64,000 nt of DNA from Emticicia aquatica (GCF_923079645.1 NZ_CAKLPY010000002.1:1054001-1118000); one strand, 5' to 3'; counted from the first letter of the stretch, positions 1-10,130 are shown. Notes: a model not told the origin generated them from the sequence alone. A program made the numbers and translations.

Positions 1-606
1 GCCGCTTCTGCCTCCAACTGATTTTAAGTCAATTATGTTAAATTTCCAGTCAACTTGTAGTGTAAAAGCCATTCCTTTAGCCAATGGTGCGGGCATATCT
101 ACTCGCATCATTGTTCCGTTGATGGTATATTTTAGGTCTTTTCCAAGAGCATCTTTTACCGCAGAAATTTTGTACCCATAATCTTTATCATCTGCACCTG
201 ATAGATTTCCAAGTGTATTAAAACTTGCTCCATTGGCTGGGTTAATAGCTGATTGTTTTGCTATATTACTTGTCGAGTTTTTGGCAAAAAGATTTTGGTC
301 AAGTTGTAACCACAAATACCTTAATTCTTCGGGAGCATTATTGGTATAAGTGATTTTTTCGGTTGCCGTAATAGATTGTTTTGTATCATCTAATTCGGCT
401 TTAATATCATAGTCTGCCTTTTGTTGCCAGTAATCACGCCCAGGGCTACCTGCAGCCGTACGAAAGGTGTTTGGAGTGGGCAACGCCGTACCCATTTGTT
501 CAAAACGTGTATTGGCATTGTACTCCGTTGTTGCTGCGGGTCGCTGTGCATTGGCAAAAAAAGCACAGTTAAAAGCAAATAATGTAATAATGGATAGTTT
601 TTTCAT
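1..606 (-). CDS. M1 family metallopeptidase (aminopeptidase N-like), C-terminal part beyond window
   Basis: The frame is open from the ATG at 606 to the left edge (202 codons), so only the N-terminal part is present. Residues 1-21 form a signal peptide (MKK, a hydrophobic stretch, then NAQ), so the protein is exported. The mature start contains a GSPGRDYWQQ stretch and a beta-rich region with EKITYTNNAPEELRYLWLQL, the usual N-terminal beta domain of M1 peptidases of Bacteroidota. The zinc motif HExxH would lie outside the window, so activity cannot be judged. The gene is separated from the cyclophilin gene by a terminator at 676-713 and is probably its own unit. The family call rests on this N-terminal region only. 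Confidence 0.72.
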   Translation of the reverse strand, partial: MKKLSIITLFAFNCAFFANAQRPAATTEYNANTRFEQMGTALPTPNTFRTAAGSPGRDYWQQKADYDIKAELDDTKQSITATEKITYTNNAPEELRYLWLQLDQNLFAKNSTSNIAKQSAINPANGASFNTLGNLSGADDKDYGYKISAVKDALGKDLKYTINGTMMRVDMPAPLAKGMAFTLQVDWKFNIIDLKSVGGRSG

Positions 607-675
607 ATAAAATAGATGAAGTTTGATTTTATGCGAAGATAGGAATAAATAATTATTTCTGATAAAGCTATAAAT

Positions 676-713
676 AAAAAGCTGCTCGAAAAACATTTTT
701 CGAACAGCTTTTT
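676..713 (-). terminator. Rho-independent terminator of the cyclophilin gene
   Basis: An 18-bp inverted repeat (676-693 with 696-713) has only a 2-nt spacer. Its one imperfect pair is G-U in the minus-strand RNA but C-A in the plus-strand RNA, so it suits minus-strand transcripts. It ends in a T run and lies about 25 nt after the cyclophilin stop. Confidence 0.8.
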
Positions 714-736
714 ATAGGTTTGAAACCCAGCTAAAA

Positions 737-1180
737 TTAAGCTACTGTTTCAATAATATTAATTTTTTGAATTTTATCTCCTTGACGAATTTCATCAACG
801 ATGTCTAAACCTTCTACAACTTTACCGAAACAAGTATGATTACGGTCTAAATGTTGTGTATTTGCACGATTATGGCAAATGAAAAACTGTGAACCGCCTG
901 TGTTTCTTCCTCGGTGAGCCATCGAAAGAACGCCTTTATCGTGGTATTGGTTATTTCCTGTCAATTCACATTGTATTGTATATCCTGGACCACCCGCACC
1001 TGTACCAGTTGGGTCGCCACCTTGAATCATAAAGTTTGGAATCACACGGTGGAAAATCAAACCATCGTAAAATCCTTTTTTAGCTAATGTAACAAAGTTA
1101 TTTACTGCAATCGGAGCATCTTGCTCATAAAATTCGATTGTCATCGTACCTTTATCGGTAATCATTTCTGCTTTTAACAT
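737..1180 (-). CDS. Cyclophilin-type peptidyl-prolyl cis-trans isomerase
   Basis: A 147-residue single-domain cyclophilin that catalyses cis-trans isomerisation of Xaa-Pro bonds. Active-site signatures are visible: FHR at 43-45, MIQGGD around 51-56, SQFF at 97-100 and HLDRNHTCFG around 110-119. No signal peptide is present, so it is probably cytoplasmic (PpiB-like). The start at 1180 gives the normal family length. It follows moaA on the same strand with 62 nt between them and may share its transcript. A strong terminator follows at 676-713. Confidence 0.93.
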   Translation of the reverse strand: MLKAEMITDKGTMTIEFYEQDAPIAVNNFVTLAKKGFYDGLIFHRVIPNFMIQGGDPTGTGAGGPGYTIQCELTGNNQYHDKGVLSMAHRGRNTGGSQFFICHNRANTQHLDRNHTCFGKVVEGLDIVDEIRQGDKIQKINIIETVA

Positions 1181-1242
1181 ACTTTTTTTGAATTTGGTAA
1201 TTTTGATTTTTTCTTGATATAAATAAAATTCTAATTAATTTT

Positions 1243-2229
1243 TTACCCTCCAATGGTCGTCATTGATTCTGAAACTACGCTTGTTCGTCGATTTTCTGCC
1301 TCAAAACCATCTTTTGCTCGATTTTGTAAAGCCTCATAAATAAGATTCTTGATTTCTTCATCTGATAATTTCTGACGCATAAAATCTCTTACATTGAAAA
1401 CACCATCGTCGTACAAACAAGTTCGGAAACTGCCCGTTGGTGTTACTCGAATACGATTACAAGTTCCACAAAATGTTCGACTGAATGCTGCAATTACACC
1501 AACTGTTCCTTTAAAATTAGGAATATGATAATTATACGAAGTCGAATTGGGTTCGTCTTGCACTTTATAAAGCTCAGGATGTACCGAGCGAATCAAATCA
1601 ATGATACGCTTATAGCTCCAAAACTCCATTTGTTCTGGACGTAACCCTTCACCATTAAAAGGCATTTCTTCTATAAATCGTAGGGAAACATTTTGATTTC
1701 GAGCTAATTCGACCATCGACAAAATATCTTCATCGTTTTTACCTGCCATCACAACAGTGTTGATTTTTACAGGAATGTCATGTTCAAGAAGAGCTTCAAG
1801 CGTAGCCCAAACTTTTGGAAATTCATCTCGACGAGTGATTTCAAAAAAACGTTGACGGTCAAGCGAATCAAGGCTAAGATTGACTGAACTAATACCAATT
1901 TTTTTCAATTCTGGTACTAATGGGGCTGTCAACACGCCATTTGTAGTAATATTGATTTTTTGAATGCCTTCAATTTCTGATAATTTCCATAGAAATGGAA
2001 TAATATCACGTCTCACAAAAGGTTCACCACCTGTGATTCGGACTTTATTAATGCCCATTTCTGCCAAAATCGTGCAAAGTCGAATCATTTCTTCATAGCT
2101 CAATAAATGCGGTTTCGGCAGATACTGAATGCCTTCTTCGGGCATACAATAAAAGCAACGCAAATTACAGCGGTCGGTAACAGCCAACCGTAAATAATTA
2201 ATGGGTCTTCCGTGATTATCTATGAGCAT
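1243..2229 (-). CDS. moaA: GTP 3',8-cyclase MoaA (molybdenum cofactor biosynthesis)
   Basis: A radical SAM enzyme that, with MoaC, turns GTP into cyclic pyranopterin monophosphate, the first step of molybdenum cofactor synthesis. The N-terminal 4Fe-4S motif is C21-x3-C25-x2-C28 (CNLRCFYC), followed by the SAM-binding TGGEPF. The second cluster uses C254, C257 and C271 (CGTCNRIR...C). The C-terminus is GG (327-328), the tail that reaches the active site in this family. Length (328 aa) is normal. No other moa/moe gene is nearby, so the pathway is scattered. It starts 23 nt after the small gene at 2253 and may be cotranscribed with it. Confidence 0.96.
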   Translation of the reverse strand: MLIDNHGRPINYLRLAVTDRCNLRCFYCMPEEGIQYLPKPHLLSYEEMIRLCTILAEMGINKVRITGGEPFVRRDIIPFLWKLSEIEGIQKINITTNGVLTAPLVPELKKIGISSVNLSLDSLDRQRFFEITRRDEFPKVWATLEALLEHDIPVKINTVVMAGKNDEDILSMVELARNQNVSLRFIEEMPFNGEGLRPEQMEFWSYKRIIDLIRSVHPELYKVQDEPNSTSYNYHIPNFKGTVGVIAAFSRTFCGTCNRIRVTPTGSFRTCLYDDGVFNVRDFMRQKLSDEEIKNLIYEALQNRAKDGFEAENRRTSVVSESMTTIGG

Positions 2230-2252
2230 TGAAATGAGTATTTCTTTATAAA

Positions 2253-2468
2253 TTATGCCGCAATCATTGCGTGAACTTCGATTTTATATATACTTAGTGC
2301 TTCTTGAAGTTCAGCAACAGCTCTTTCTTTTAAAAACTCATATTGTTCACGAGATAAATCGTCTCCTGTGGAGGTGGTGTGAAAATCTATCATTTGATTG
2401 AGTTTTTCTATTTGTTTTAATACTTCTAAAACCTTCAAGTCATAATCGGATATGATTTCTTTTTCCAT
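2253..2468 (-). CDS. Small helical protein of unknown function
   Basis: I do not recognise this 71-residue protein. It is predicted to be almost wholly alpha-helical, with heptad-like leucines in KVLEVLKQIEKLNQMIDF and a second amphipathic stretch near the C-terminus. It has no cysteines, signal peptide or membrane segment. The ATG lies 3 nt after the stop of the nucleotidyltransferase-like gene, so the two are probably translated together. This suggests a helical partner or accessory subunit for that protein. It lacks an obvious HEPN RxxxxH motif. The pair precedes moaA in the same direction. Confidence 0.6.
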   Translation of the reverse strand: MEKEIISDYDLKVLEVLKQIEKLNQMIDFHTTSTGDDLSREQYEFLKERAVAELQEALSIYKIEVHAMIAA

Positions 2469-2471
2469 GTT

Positions 2472-2975
2472 TCAGTTGAATTTTATTTGAATAAAACCTT
2501 TTGGGAAAGACTTGCCTTCCTTATTTATTTTTGAATTAGTAAATTTATCCACCCAATAATATTTATCAAGCGTTGTTGCATAAAACATTTGATGTTCTTC
2601 AGGAAATAATTTCAAAATATATGCGTCAACCTGGGTGGCTTTCCATGTTTTAACGGCAGTAAATTTATTTCTAATTAAATCTTCAAAATGTTCTTGAATT
2701 TGATATTCAAGCAAAATAACAACGTCAATATCATTTGGATTTATTTTTCGAGAAATAAAACTACCATTTATCCACAAAGTAAATGATTTACAAATTTCGG
2801 TTTGAAATTCGACAATATATGCCTCAAATTTCTCAAAAAGTTTATAGCGATTAGATGTCTCCTCAAAACTTTCAACAAAAACTTGCTTAAAATCGTCCCA
2901 AGAAACATCAATTATTTCATTAGGTATAAGATTATCCCGAATATCAAACTCTAATTCCATCAAGTAAATATACAT
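2472..2975 (-). CDS. Nucleotidyltransferase-fold protein (DUF6932-like)
   Basis: A 167-residue protein with the hallmark of the Pol-beta-like nucleotidyltransferase fold: NGSF at 70-73 followed by PNDIDVV, giving metal-binding D82 and D84. The layout (helical N-terminus, G-S-F, then DxD in a strand) resembles the DUF6932 group of small stand-alone nucleotidyltransferases. The substrate is unknown; relatives act in toxin-antitoxin pairs, antibiotic modification or tRNA modification. The ATG at 2975 is used, though the methionine five codons later is also possible. Its stop is 3 nt before the 71-aa gene. The family assignment is from memory of the motif, not a search. Confidence 0.6.
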   Translation of the reverse strand: MYIYLMELEFDIRDNLIPNEIIDVSWDDFKQVFVESFEETSNRYKLFEKFEAYIVEFQTEICKSFTLWINGSFISRKINPNDIDVVILLEYQIQEHFEDLIRNKFTAVKTWKATQVDAYILKLFPEEHQMFYATTLDKYYWVDKFTNSKINKEGKSFPKGFIQIKFN

Positions 2976-2984
2976 TCGTTTCCA

Positions 2985-3028
2985 TCAAAAAACCAAAAGA
3001 GGCACAGAATTCTCTATGCCTCTTTTGG
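2985..3028 (-). terminator. Terminator of the atpDC operon
   Basis: A perfect 12-bp stem (2993-3004 with 3017-3028) and 12-nt loop, followed on the minus strand by a run of six T. It lies just after the atpC stop at 3051. Confidence 0.85.
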
Positions 3029-3050
3029 GTATTCTTTTCAAGAAAAGTTT

Positions 3051-3293
3051 TTAAGCTACTGACTCAGCTAGAACCAAAACTTTATTTTTGGCTGCTTCAA
3101 CTACGCCACCATCCACAACGAAAGTTTCCTTTTTGCCGTTTGCTTCGATAACTAAGTTTCCCTTAGCGAGTGTGCTAACGATGGGTGCGTGGTCTTTCAA
3201 GATTTGAAACCCACCGTTGCTTCCCGGTAAAGTTACCGAATCAACCACACCAGCGTAAACTTTTTTATCAGGAGTAATTATTTCTAAATTCAT
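3051..3293 (-). CDS. atpC: ATP synthase F1 subunit epsilon (short form)
   Basis: The 80 residues match the N-terminal beta-sandwich of F1 epsilon (MNLEIITPDKKVYAG; LPGSNGGFQILKDHAPIVSTLAKGNL). This subunit sits on the central stalk and couples rotor to catalytic head. The C-terminal helical hairpin of about 50 residues that can brake the enzyme in E. coli is absent, as is usual in Bacteroidota, so inhibition by an extended epsilon is not possible here. It follows atpD in one operon, separated by an unusual hairpin-forming spacer (3302-3371). The remaining ATP synthase genes are not in the window. Confidence 0.93.
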   Translation of the reverse strand: MNLEIITPDKKVYAGVVDSVTLPGSNGGFQILKDHAPIVSTLAKGNLVIEANGKKETFVVDGGVVEAAKNKVLVLAESVA

Positions 3294-3301
3294 TTTTTCA
3301 T

Positions 3302-3371
3302 TGAGATGCGAGACTCGAGATGTGGGATAAGAGTTAATTATTCATTCTCATATCTCATATCTCATATCTCA
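3302..3371 (-). repeat. Heptamer-built inverted repeat in the atpD-atpC spacer
   Basis: Positions 3347-3371 hold 3.6 exact copies of the heptamer CTCATAT. Positions 3302-3333 hold degenerate heptamers of the opposite sense (TGAGATG, CGAGACT, CGAGATG, TGGGATA, AGAG). Together they form an imperfect hairpin of roughly 25 bp (3302-3327 with 3346-3371) that fills almost the whole intercistronic space. In the mRNA it would sit between the atpD stop and the atpC start. Confidence 0.75.
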
Positions 3372-3372
3372 G

Positions 3373-4878
<1,506 letters not shown>

Positions 4879-5193
4879 TTATTGAGAATTTTTAAATTAA
4901 AATCTGAAACAGTGATTTTGTGTACTCGCATTTCAGCGTGCAAAATTAGATAATCAAGTTCTTAAAAGCAAAACTTGTGACATAGTTTTTGTATTTTTTT
5001 TAGAGAAATGTTCTTTTTCTGCCCTTTTTGTTGGAGTAAAAGAGGAAAAAAGAATTTTGAATTATTTATTACAGACTTTGCCGAAAATTATTGACGCTTT
5101 TTTCAATGCTATTTAAAGATTATTGTCATAACATCAGGCTTCAAGCCAAAACATATCATCGATGTTTAGTTAAAAAAAAATATTGATTTCAAA
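4879..5193. other. Intergenic region between kdsC and atpD
   Basis: About 315 nt without a credible gene. It contains the atpD promoter (4941-4972) and a weak T-rich stem after kdsC (5172-5200). The middle part (about 4985-5165) is AT-rich and shows nothing else I can name. Confidence 0.6.
4941..4972 (-). promoter_or_regulatory. Promoter of atpDC
   Basis: On the minus strand, TTTG (4969-4972) is followed after 20 nt by TAATTTTG (4941-4948). This matches the Bacteroidota sigma-A pattern TTTG-N17-23-TAnnTTTG. Confidence 0.7.
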
Positions 5194-5200
5194 TCAAAAT
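5172..5200 (-). terminator. Possible terminator of kdsC
   Basis: On the minus strand a short GATTT/AAATC stem overlaps the stop codon and runs into AATA followed by a run of nine T. The stem is short and AT-rich, so the call is tentative. Confidence 0.4.
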
Positions 5201-5715
5201 ATTTTCATCCATTTCCCTTGTTCTTTCATCACTAATTCGATGACTTCTCGCACGGCACAATCGCCACCTTTACGTGTCGAATTGAAATCTGCTATTTCAA
5301 TAATTTCTTCTACTGCATCGGCTGGACAAGCAGATAAAACGGCTCGATGCTTCATAATTTCCCAATCTGGCAAATCGTCGCCCATAAATACAATTTCATC
5401 GGCCGAAAGATTATTATCGGCAATATATTTATCAAAAACTGATAACTTTTGATCGGTTTTTACACCTAAAAAAATATCTTTTACACCCAATAACGAAAGT
5501 CGTTCTCGAATACTTTCTTCTTTCCCGCCCGAGATAATAGCAATTCTAAACCCTGACCTTACGGCTTTTCCCATTGCATAGCCATCTTTTACATTGAAAA
5601 CCCTTGCTAATTCGCCACCACGTAAGGCTATTACTGTTGCATCGGTCAATACGCCATCAACATCAAAGATAAAAGTTGTGATTTTTCGGAGCTGAGATTT
5701 GAGTTTGATATTCAT
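5194..5715 (-). CDS. kdsC: 3-deoxy-D-manno-octulosonate 8-phosphate phosphatase (KdsC, HAD type)
   Basis: A 173-residue HAD phosphatase without cap domain. The nucleophile motif is FDVDGVLTD (D18, D20); motif II is ISGG, and motif IV is FMGDDLPD. The run DVDGVLTD followed by NVKDGYAMGKAV is typical of KdsC, which hydrolyses KDO 8-phosphate to KDO for lipid A-core synthesis. The related N-acylneuraminate-9-phosphatases share the fold, but length and sequence favour KdsC. It is divergent from pbpC; no kdsA or kdsB is nearby. Confidence 0.88.
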   Translation of the reverse strand: MNIKLKSQLRKITTFIFDVDGVLTDATVIALRGGELARVFNVKDGYAMGKAVRSGFRIAIISGGKEESIRERLSLLGVKDIFLGVKTDQKLSVFDKYIADNNLSADEIVFMGDDLPDWEIMKHRAVLSACPADAVEEIIEIADFNSTRKGGDCAVREVIELVMKEQGKWMKIF

Positions 5716-5800
5716 AAAATTTGGTTTTGTTCATTAAAATATTTTGCATAAAATTCGCATAAATTCGTTTAATTCGTGCGATATGTGTTGTATTATTTTT

Positions 5801-8137
5801 ATGATTGAACGAATAAAGTCAAAACTCTTCTCATTTCTGAAAACTCGCTGGGCAAAAACAATCTTGGTTTTTCTTGGTGTTTTTTTTCTATTAAATTTCC
5901 TTTTTCCACCAAAAATAAACGTGCATTATTCAACCATTGTCACTGATTCAAACGGTGAGATATTACACGCTTTTCTGAGTTCTGACGAAAAATGGCGAAT
6001 GTTTGTCGAATTAAAAGAAATTACACCCACGCTCCGAAAAGCTATTTTGGCCAAAGAAGACAAATATTTTCAATATCATTTTGGTGTAAATCCTGTTGCT
6101 ATTTGTCGAGCCGTTTTCAACAATATTACAAAAAAACGACGTACTTCGGGAGCGAGTACGATTACGATGCAAGTTGTGCGAATGCTGAATCCAGAAGAAA
6201 GGACTTATTGGAATAAACTCTCTGAAATTTTGCGGGCGATTCAGTTAGAAATCTTTTATTCAAAGGATGAAATATTGCAAATGTATCTCAATCTTGTGCC
6301 TTACGGGTCGAATATTGAAGGCATTAAATCTGCCTCTTACTTATACTTTCAAAAATCGCCTGACCGATTAAGTTTAGCAGAAGTTACGACCCTTGTTATC
6401 ATTCCAAATAGACCGACGAGCCTAAAGTTAGGCACAAAAAACCCTTTAATTGTTGAAGAAAGAAACAAACGTTTGAAGACGTTTCAAGCAGAGCAACTGT
6501 TTGATAATCAATCAATTAATGATGCTTTACGAGAACCTTTACTTGTTTTTCGACATGAAGCTCCCAAAAATGCTCCACATTTATCACTCAGATTGAAGAA
6601 ACAATTTCCTGATGAAGCAATTATTGTATCGAGCGTCAAAAAAGCAACGCAAGCAAAAGTCGAGCAAATGGTTGCCAATTATGTCAATCGCACACGAGTA
6701 ATGAATATCAATAATGCCGCAGTTTTGGTCATTAACAACCAAACGATGCAGGTAGAAGCTTACATTGGTTCAGCGGGTTTTAATGACAATTTTGATGGTG
6801 GACAAGTAGATGGCGTGCAAGCTGTTCGTTCACCAGGAAGTGCTTTAAAACCAATTTTATACGCAACAGCTTTTGATAAAGGTATAATTACACCTAAAAA
6901 TATCATCAATGATGTGCCGACAAATTTCAATGGATTTGAGCCCGAAAATTTTGACCGAAAGTTTAACGGTAAAGTAAGCATTGAGTTTGCTTTGGCAAAT
7001 TCTTTAAATATTCCTGCTGTAAAAGTTGTTCGAGATTTGGGAAAATCGACACTCATTGAACAACTCAAAAAAGCTGATTTTCAAACAGTAAAAAAACAAG
7101 AAAAAGATTTAGGCCTTTCGATTGTACTCGGTGGCTGTGGAGTTACGCTCGAAGAAATGACACAACTTTATGCAGCTTTTGCCAATGAAGGAAATTGGCA
7201 GAAAGTAACAATGCTTTATGATAAAGATGTTAAAAAAAAACCAAGTCATACGCCAATTATTTCGGCAGCGGCGAGTTATCTCATCACCGACATTTTAGCT
7301 CAAATCAAACGTCCTGATTTGCCTAATAATTTTGATTACACGTATCGTTTACCAAAAATAGCTTGGAAAACAGGTACGTCGTTTGGTCGTCGAGATGCAT
7401 GGAGTATTGGATTCAATAAAAAATATACGATTGGGGTTTGGGTTGGTAATTTTTCAGGAGAAGGTGTTCCTGAATTAAGTGGAGCTGAAATTGCTACGCC
7501 TTTACTTTTTCAAATTTTCAACACAATTGATTATAATACTTCGGGAGAATGGTTTCATCAGCCAAATGCCGTGGTTTCTCGACAAGTTTGTGCTGAGTCA
7601 GGCGACCTCCCGAGCGATTATTGTAGTAATAAAATCTTAGATTATTCCATCAAAGGCATTTCTCATACACGTAAGTGTACACATCTCAAGAAATTTTATG
7701 TAAATCTTTCAGAATCAATAAGTTATTGTACCCAATGTTTACCTGTTAGTGGCTACAAAGAAAAGCTTTATACTAATCTAGCTCCTGAGTTAGTTAGCTT
7801 TTATGAACAAAAACATATTCTTTACGAGAAAATCCCAACTCATAATCCAAATTGCACAAGGTTTTTCAAGATAGCCAATAATGCACCAATTATTACGAAT
7901 CCTAATAACGGTAGTGAGTATTATATTAGCAAAAATGATTCGCAACAAATACAATTGTCTTGTCAAACTTCCAATGACGTAAAAGAAGTTTATTGGTACT
8001 TAAACGACCGACTTTTACAAAAAACATTGTCAAATAAGCCTCTTTTTTTTGCTCCAACAGTTGGGAAACTTAAAATATCGTGTACCGACGACAAAGGAAG
8101 AAGTAGCAATATTTGGGTCATCGTGAAGGAAGAATAA
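5801..8137 (+). CDS. pbpC: Penicillin-binding protein 1C (bifunctional glycosyltransferase/transpeptidase)
   Basis: A class A PBP that polymerises glycan strands and cross-links peptides in the periplasm. From the ATG at 5801 it has 778 residues: a single membrane anchor (about 18-36), a GT51 domain with KEDKYFQYHFG (catalytic E86), and a transpeptidase domain with S347-A-L-K350, S401-L-N403 and K523-T-G. The cysteine-bearing C-terminal region and terminal beta domain (about 690-778) match the BiPBP_C domain of the PBP1C group. A TTG at 5744 would extend the frame by 19 residues, but the ATG gives the normal cytoplasmic tail. The alpha-2-macroglobulin gene often paired with pbpC is absent. 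Confidence 0.93.
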   Translation: MIERIKSKLFSFLKTRWAKTILVFLGVFFLLNFLFPPKINVHYSTIVTDSNGEILHAFLSSDEKWRMFVELKEITPTLRKAILAKEDKYFQYHFGVNPVAICRAVFNNITKKRRTSGASTITMQVVRMLNPEERTYWNKLSEILRAIQLEIFYSKDEILQMYLNLVPYGSNIEGIKSASYLYFQKSPDRLSLAEVTTLVIIPNRPTSLKLGTKNPLIVEERNKRLKTFQAEQLFDNQSINDALREPLLVFRHEAPKNAPHLSLRLKKQFPDEAIIVSSVKKATQAKVEQMVANYVNRTRVMNINNAAVLVINNQTMQVEAYIGSAGFNDNFDGGQVDGVQAVRSPGSALKPILYATAFDKGIITPKNIINDVPTNFNGFEPENFDRKFNGKVSIEFALANSLNIPAVKVVRDLGKSTLIEQLKKADFQTVKKQEKDLGLSIVLGGCGVTLEEMTQLYAAFANEGNWQKVTMLYDKDVKKKPSHTPIISAAASYLITDILAQIKRPDLPNNFDYTYRLPKIAWKTGTSFGRRDAWSIGFNKKYTIGVWVGNFSGEGVPELSGAEIATPLLFQIFNTIDYNTSGEWFHQPNAVVSRQVCAESGDLPSDYCSNKILDYSIKGISHTRKCTHLKKFYVNLSESISYCTQCLPVSGYKEKLYTNLAPELVSFYEQKHILYEKIPTHNPNCTRFFKIANNAPIITNPNNGSEYYISKNDSQQIQLSCQTSNDVKEVYWYLNDRLLQKTLSNKPLFFAPTVGKLKISCTDDKGRSSNIWVIVKEE

Positions 8138-8139
8138 AT

Positions 8140-8171
8140 AAAAAAGACTTCCCTTACGAGAAGTCTTTTTT
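8140..8171. terminator. Bidirectional terminator between pbpC and rpsA
   Basis: A perfect 12-bp stem (8140-8151 with 8160-8171) and 8-nt loop, flanked by A and T runs, lies between two convergent genes and can serve both. Confidence 0.88.
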
Positions 8172-8194
8172 ATTATTTTTAAACGAGAAACGAA

Positions 8195-10036
8195 TTATCC
8201 TTCAGTTTCTTCAGCCGCTGGAGCAGCTGCATCTTTCTTTTTAGAAAGTTTCTTTTTCTCGCCTTCTACCATTGCGTCTTTCAATGCTGAAAGAGCTGAT
8301 AAATCGCCAAGAGTTGATTTCTCGTCGTTATTATTGTTAGAAGTAGCAGTTGTAGTTGCTTCTTTTCCACCTTTTTTCTTCACTTCTTTCTTCTCTTCTT
8401 CTTTAGGAGCTTCCCAAGTTTTAGAGTGTGAAAGCATGATTTTTTTCTCTTCTTTGTGGAATTCTAACACTTGGAATGTTAATTTTTCTCCAGCTTCAGC
8501 AACAGTGCCATCAGCTTTAGTCAAATGTTTCAACAAAGCATAACCTTCAATTCCGTAAGGAAGTTCAAGTGTTGCTTGTTTGTCATTTTTAGAGATAATT
8601 GTACATTCTTGGTCAGAACCTACTGTGAAGATATGTTCAAACGTATCCCAAGGATTTTCTTCTAAGTGTTTGTGGCTAAGAGCTAAACGACGATTTTCGC
8701 CATCTAATTCTAATACCATTACTTCAAGAGCATCTCCAACTTTTACGAAGTCAGATGGGTGTTTGATTTTCTTAGTCCAAGACAAATCAGAAACGTGAAC
8801 TAAACCATCAATACCTTCTTCTAATTCTAAGAAAATACCGAAGTTAGTCATGTTACGTACAGTACCAGTGTGTTTTGTATTCACACCATACTTATTGATA
8901 AGATCTTGTTTTGTCCAAGGGTCTTCAGTTAATTGTTTGATACCCAATGACATTTTACGGTCATCACGGTCAAGCGTCAATACAACTGCGTCGATTTCAT
9001 CACCGATTTTCAAGAAATCTGATGGGTTACGCAAATGTTGCGACCATGACATTTCTGAAACGTGGATTAAACCTTCAACACCTGGTTTCAATTCTAAGAA
9101 AGCACCGTAATCGGCAATGTTTACGATTTTACCTCTTACTTTAGAACCGATTGATAATTCAGCAGCCAAAGAATCCCAAGGGTGTGATTCTAATTGCTTC
9201 ATACCTAACGAAATACGTTTCTTGTCTTCATCAAAGTCTAAAACTACAACTTTAATACGTTGGTCAAGTTTCAATAATTCGTTTGGATGGTTAATACGGC
9301 CCCATGAAATATCTGTGATGTGCAATAGACCATCTACGCCACCAAGGTCAATGAATACACCGAAGTTAGTGATGTTTTTAACAACACCTTCCAATACTTG
9401 TCCTTTTTCAAGGTTAGTAAGGATAACTTGACGTTGTGTTTCAAGGTCTTTCTCGATAAGAATTTTGTGCGAAACTACTACGTTGTCGTTAGTATGGTTG
9501 ATTTTCACAACTTTCACTTCCATTTTCTTACCAACGAAAATATCAAAGTCACGAATTGGTTTTACATCAATTTGTGAACCTGGCAAGAACGCCTCAATTC
9601 CATAAATATCTACAATCAAACCACCTTTTGTGCGGCGTTTTACCAAAGCATCAATAATTGCATCTTCAGTAAATGATTTTTCGATGTTACTCCAAGCAGT
9701 CAATACTCTAGCTTTTTTGCGAGAAATTACTAACTGGCCCATTGCATCTTCTTGCTTCTCGATGAAAACTTCCACTTGGTCACCTACTGCTAGGTTTGGA
9801 AGGTCACGGAATTCAGAAATCGAAACTAAACCGTCTGATTTAAAACCAATGTTTAATAATACTTCACGGTCAGTGATACCTACAACCGTTGCCATTACTA
9901 CATCTTTCTCAGCAACTTTAGCGAGAGTTTCGCTATAAAGTGCTTCTAATGTTGCTTTTTCGGTTGCTGAATAGCCTCCGCCAATACCTCTTTTGGTGAC
10001 CTTGTCCCAGTCAAAATCTGCAATTTGTGCTGCCAT
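8195..10036 (-). CDS. rpsA: 30S ribosomal protein S1
   Basis: A 613-residue protein with six S1 (OB-fold) domains, at about 38-107, 125-195, 210-282, 295-368, 383-453 and 466-540. Domains 3-5 are the closest to consensus (GVFIDLGGVDGLLH, GAFLELKPGVEGLIH, GIFLELEEGIDGLVH). S1 brings mRNA to the 30S subunit, which matters in a phylum that rarely uses Shine-Dalgarno pairing. A lysine/glutamate/alanine-rich tail of about 70 residues follows the last domain. Several long antisense frames over this gene are artefacts of its codon use. Promoter at 10131-10160. Confidence 0.97.
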   Translation of the reverse strand: MAAQIADFDWDKVTKRGIGGGYSATEKATLEALYSETLAKVAEKDVVMATVVGITDREVLLNIGFKSDGLVSISEFRDLPNLAVGDQVEVFIEKQEDAMGQLVISRKKARVLTAWSNIEKSFTEDAIIDALVKRRTKGGLIVDIYGIEAFLPGSQIDVKPIRDFDIFVGKKMEVKVVKINHTNDNVVVSHKILIEKDLETQRQVILTNLEKGQVLEGVVKNITNFGVFIDLGGVDGLLHITDISWGRINHPNELLKLDQRIKVVVLDFDEDKKRISLGMKQLESHPWDSLAAELSIGSKVRGKIVNIADYGAFLELKPGVEGLIHVSEMSWSQHLRNPSDFLKIGDEIDAVVLTLDRDDRKMSLGIKQLTEDPWTKQDLINKYGVNTKHTGTVRNMTNFGIFLELEEGIDGLVHVSDLSWTKKIKHPSDFVKVGDALEVMVLELDGENRRLALSHKHLEENPWDTFEHIFTVGSDQECTIISKNDKQATLELPYGIEGYALLKHLTKADGTVAEAGEKLTFQVLEFHKEEKKIMLSHSKTWEAPKEEEKKEVKKKGGKEATTTATSNNNNDEKSTLGDLSALSALKDAMVEGEKKKLSKKKDAAAPAAEETEG

Positions 10037-10130
10037 AATATGTTGATTTTTAGCTCTTTATACATCAACCCATCGAGCCGCCTGAGTTGAAAATGGTTAA
10101 AAATGAATTATACCTTTGCAAAAAGGAGTG

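Noticed and set aside
390..578. A 62-residue minus-strand frame within the first gene
   Set aside because: It is out of frame with the clear signal-peptide-bearing M1 peptidase gene covering 1-606.
2253..2975. Classical MNT/HEPN toxin-antitoxin pair
   Set aside because: The 71-residue partner lacks the HEPN RxxxxH motif and is too short; only a general nucleotidyltransferase-plus-partner description is supported.
8334..9938. A series of plus-strand frames opposite rpsA
   Set aside because: They lie wholly inside a well-conserved S1 gene, look like low-complexity Ser/Thr/Phe-rich translations, and match no family. They arise from the repeated S1 domains and codon choice.
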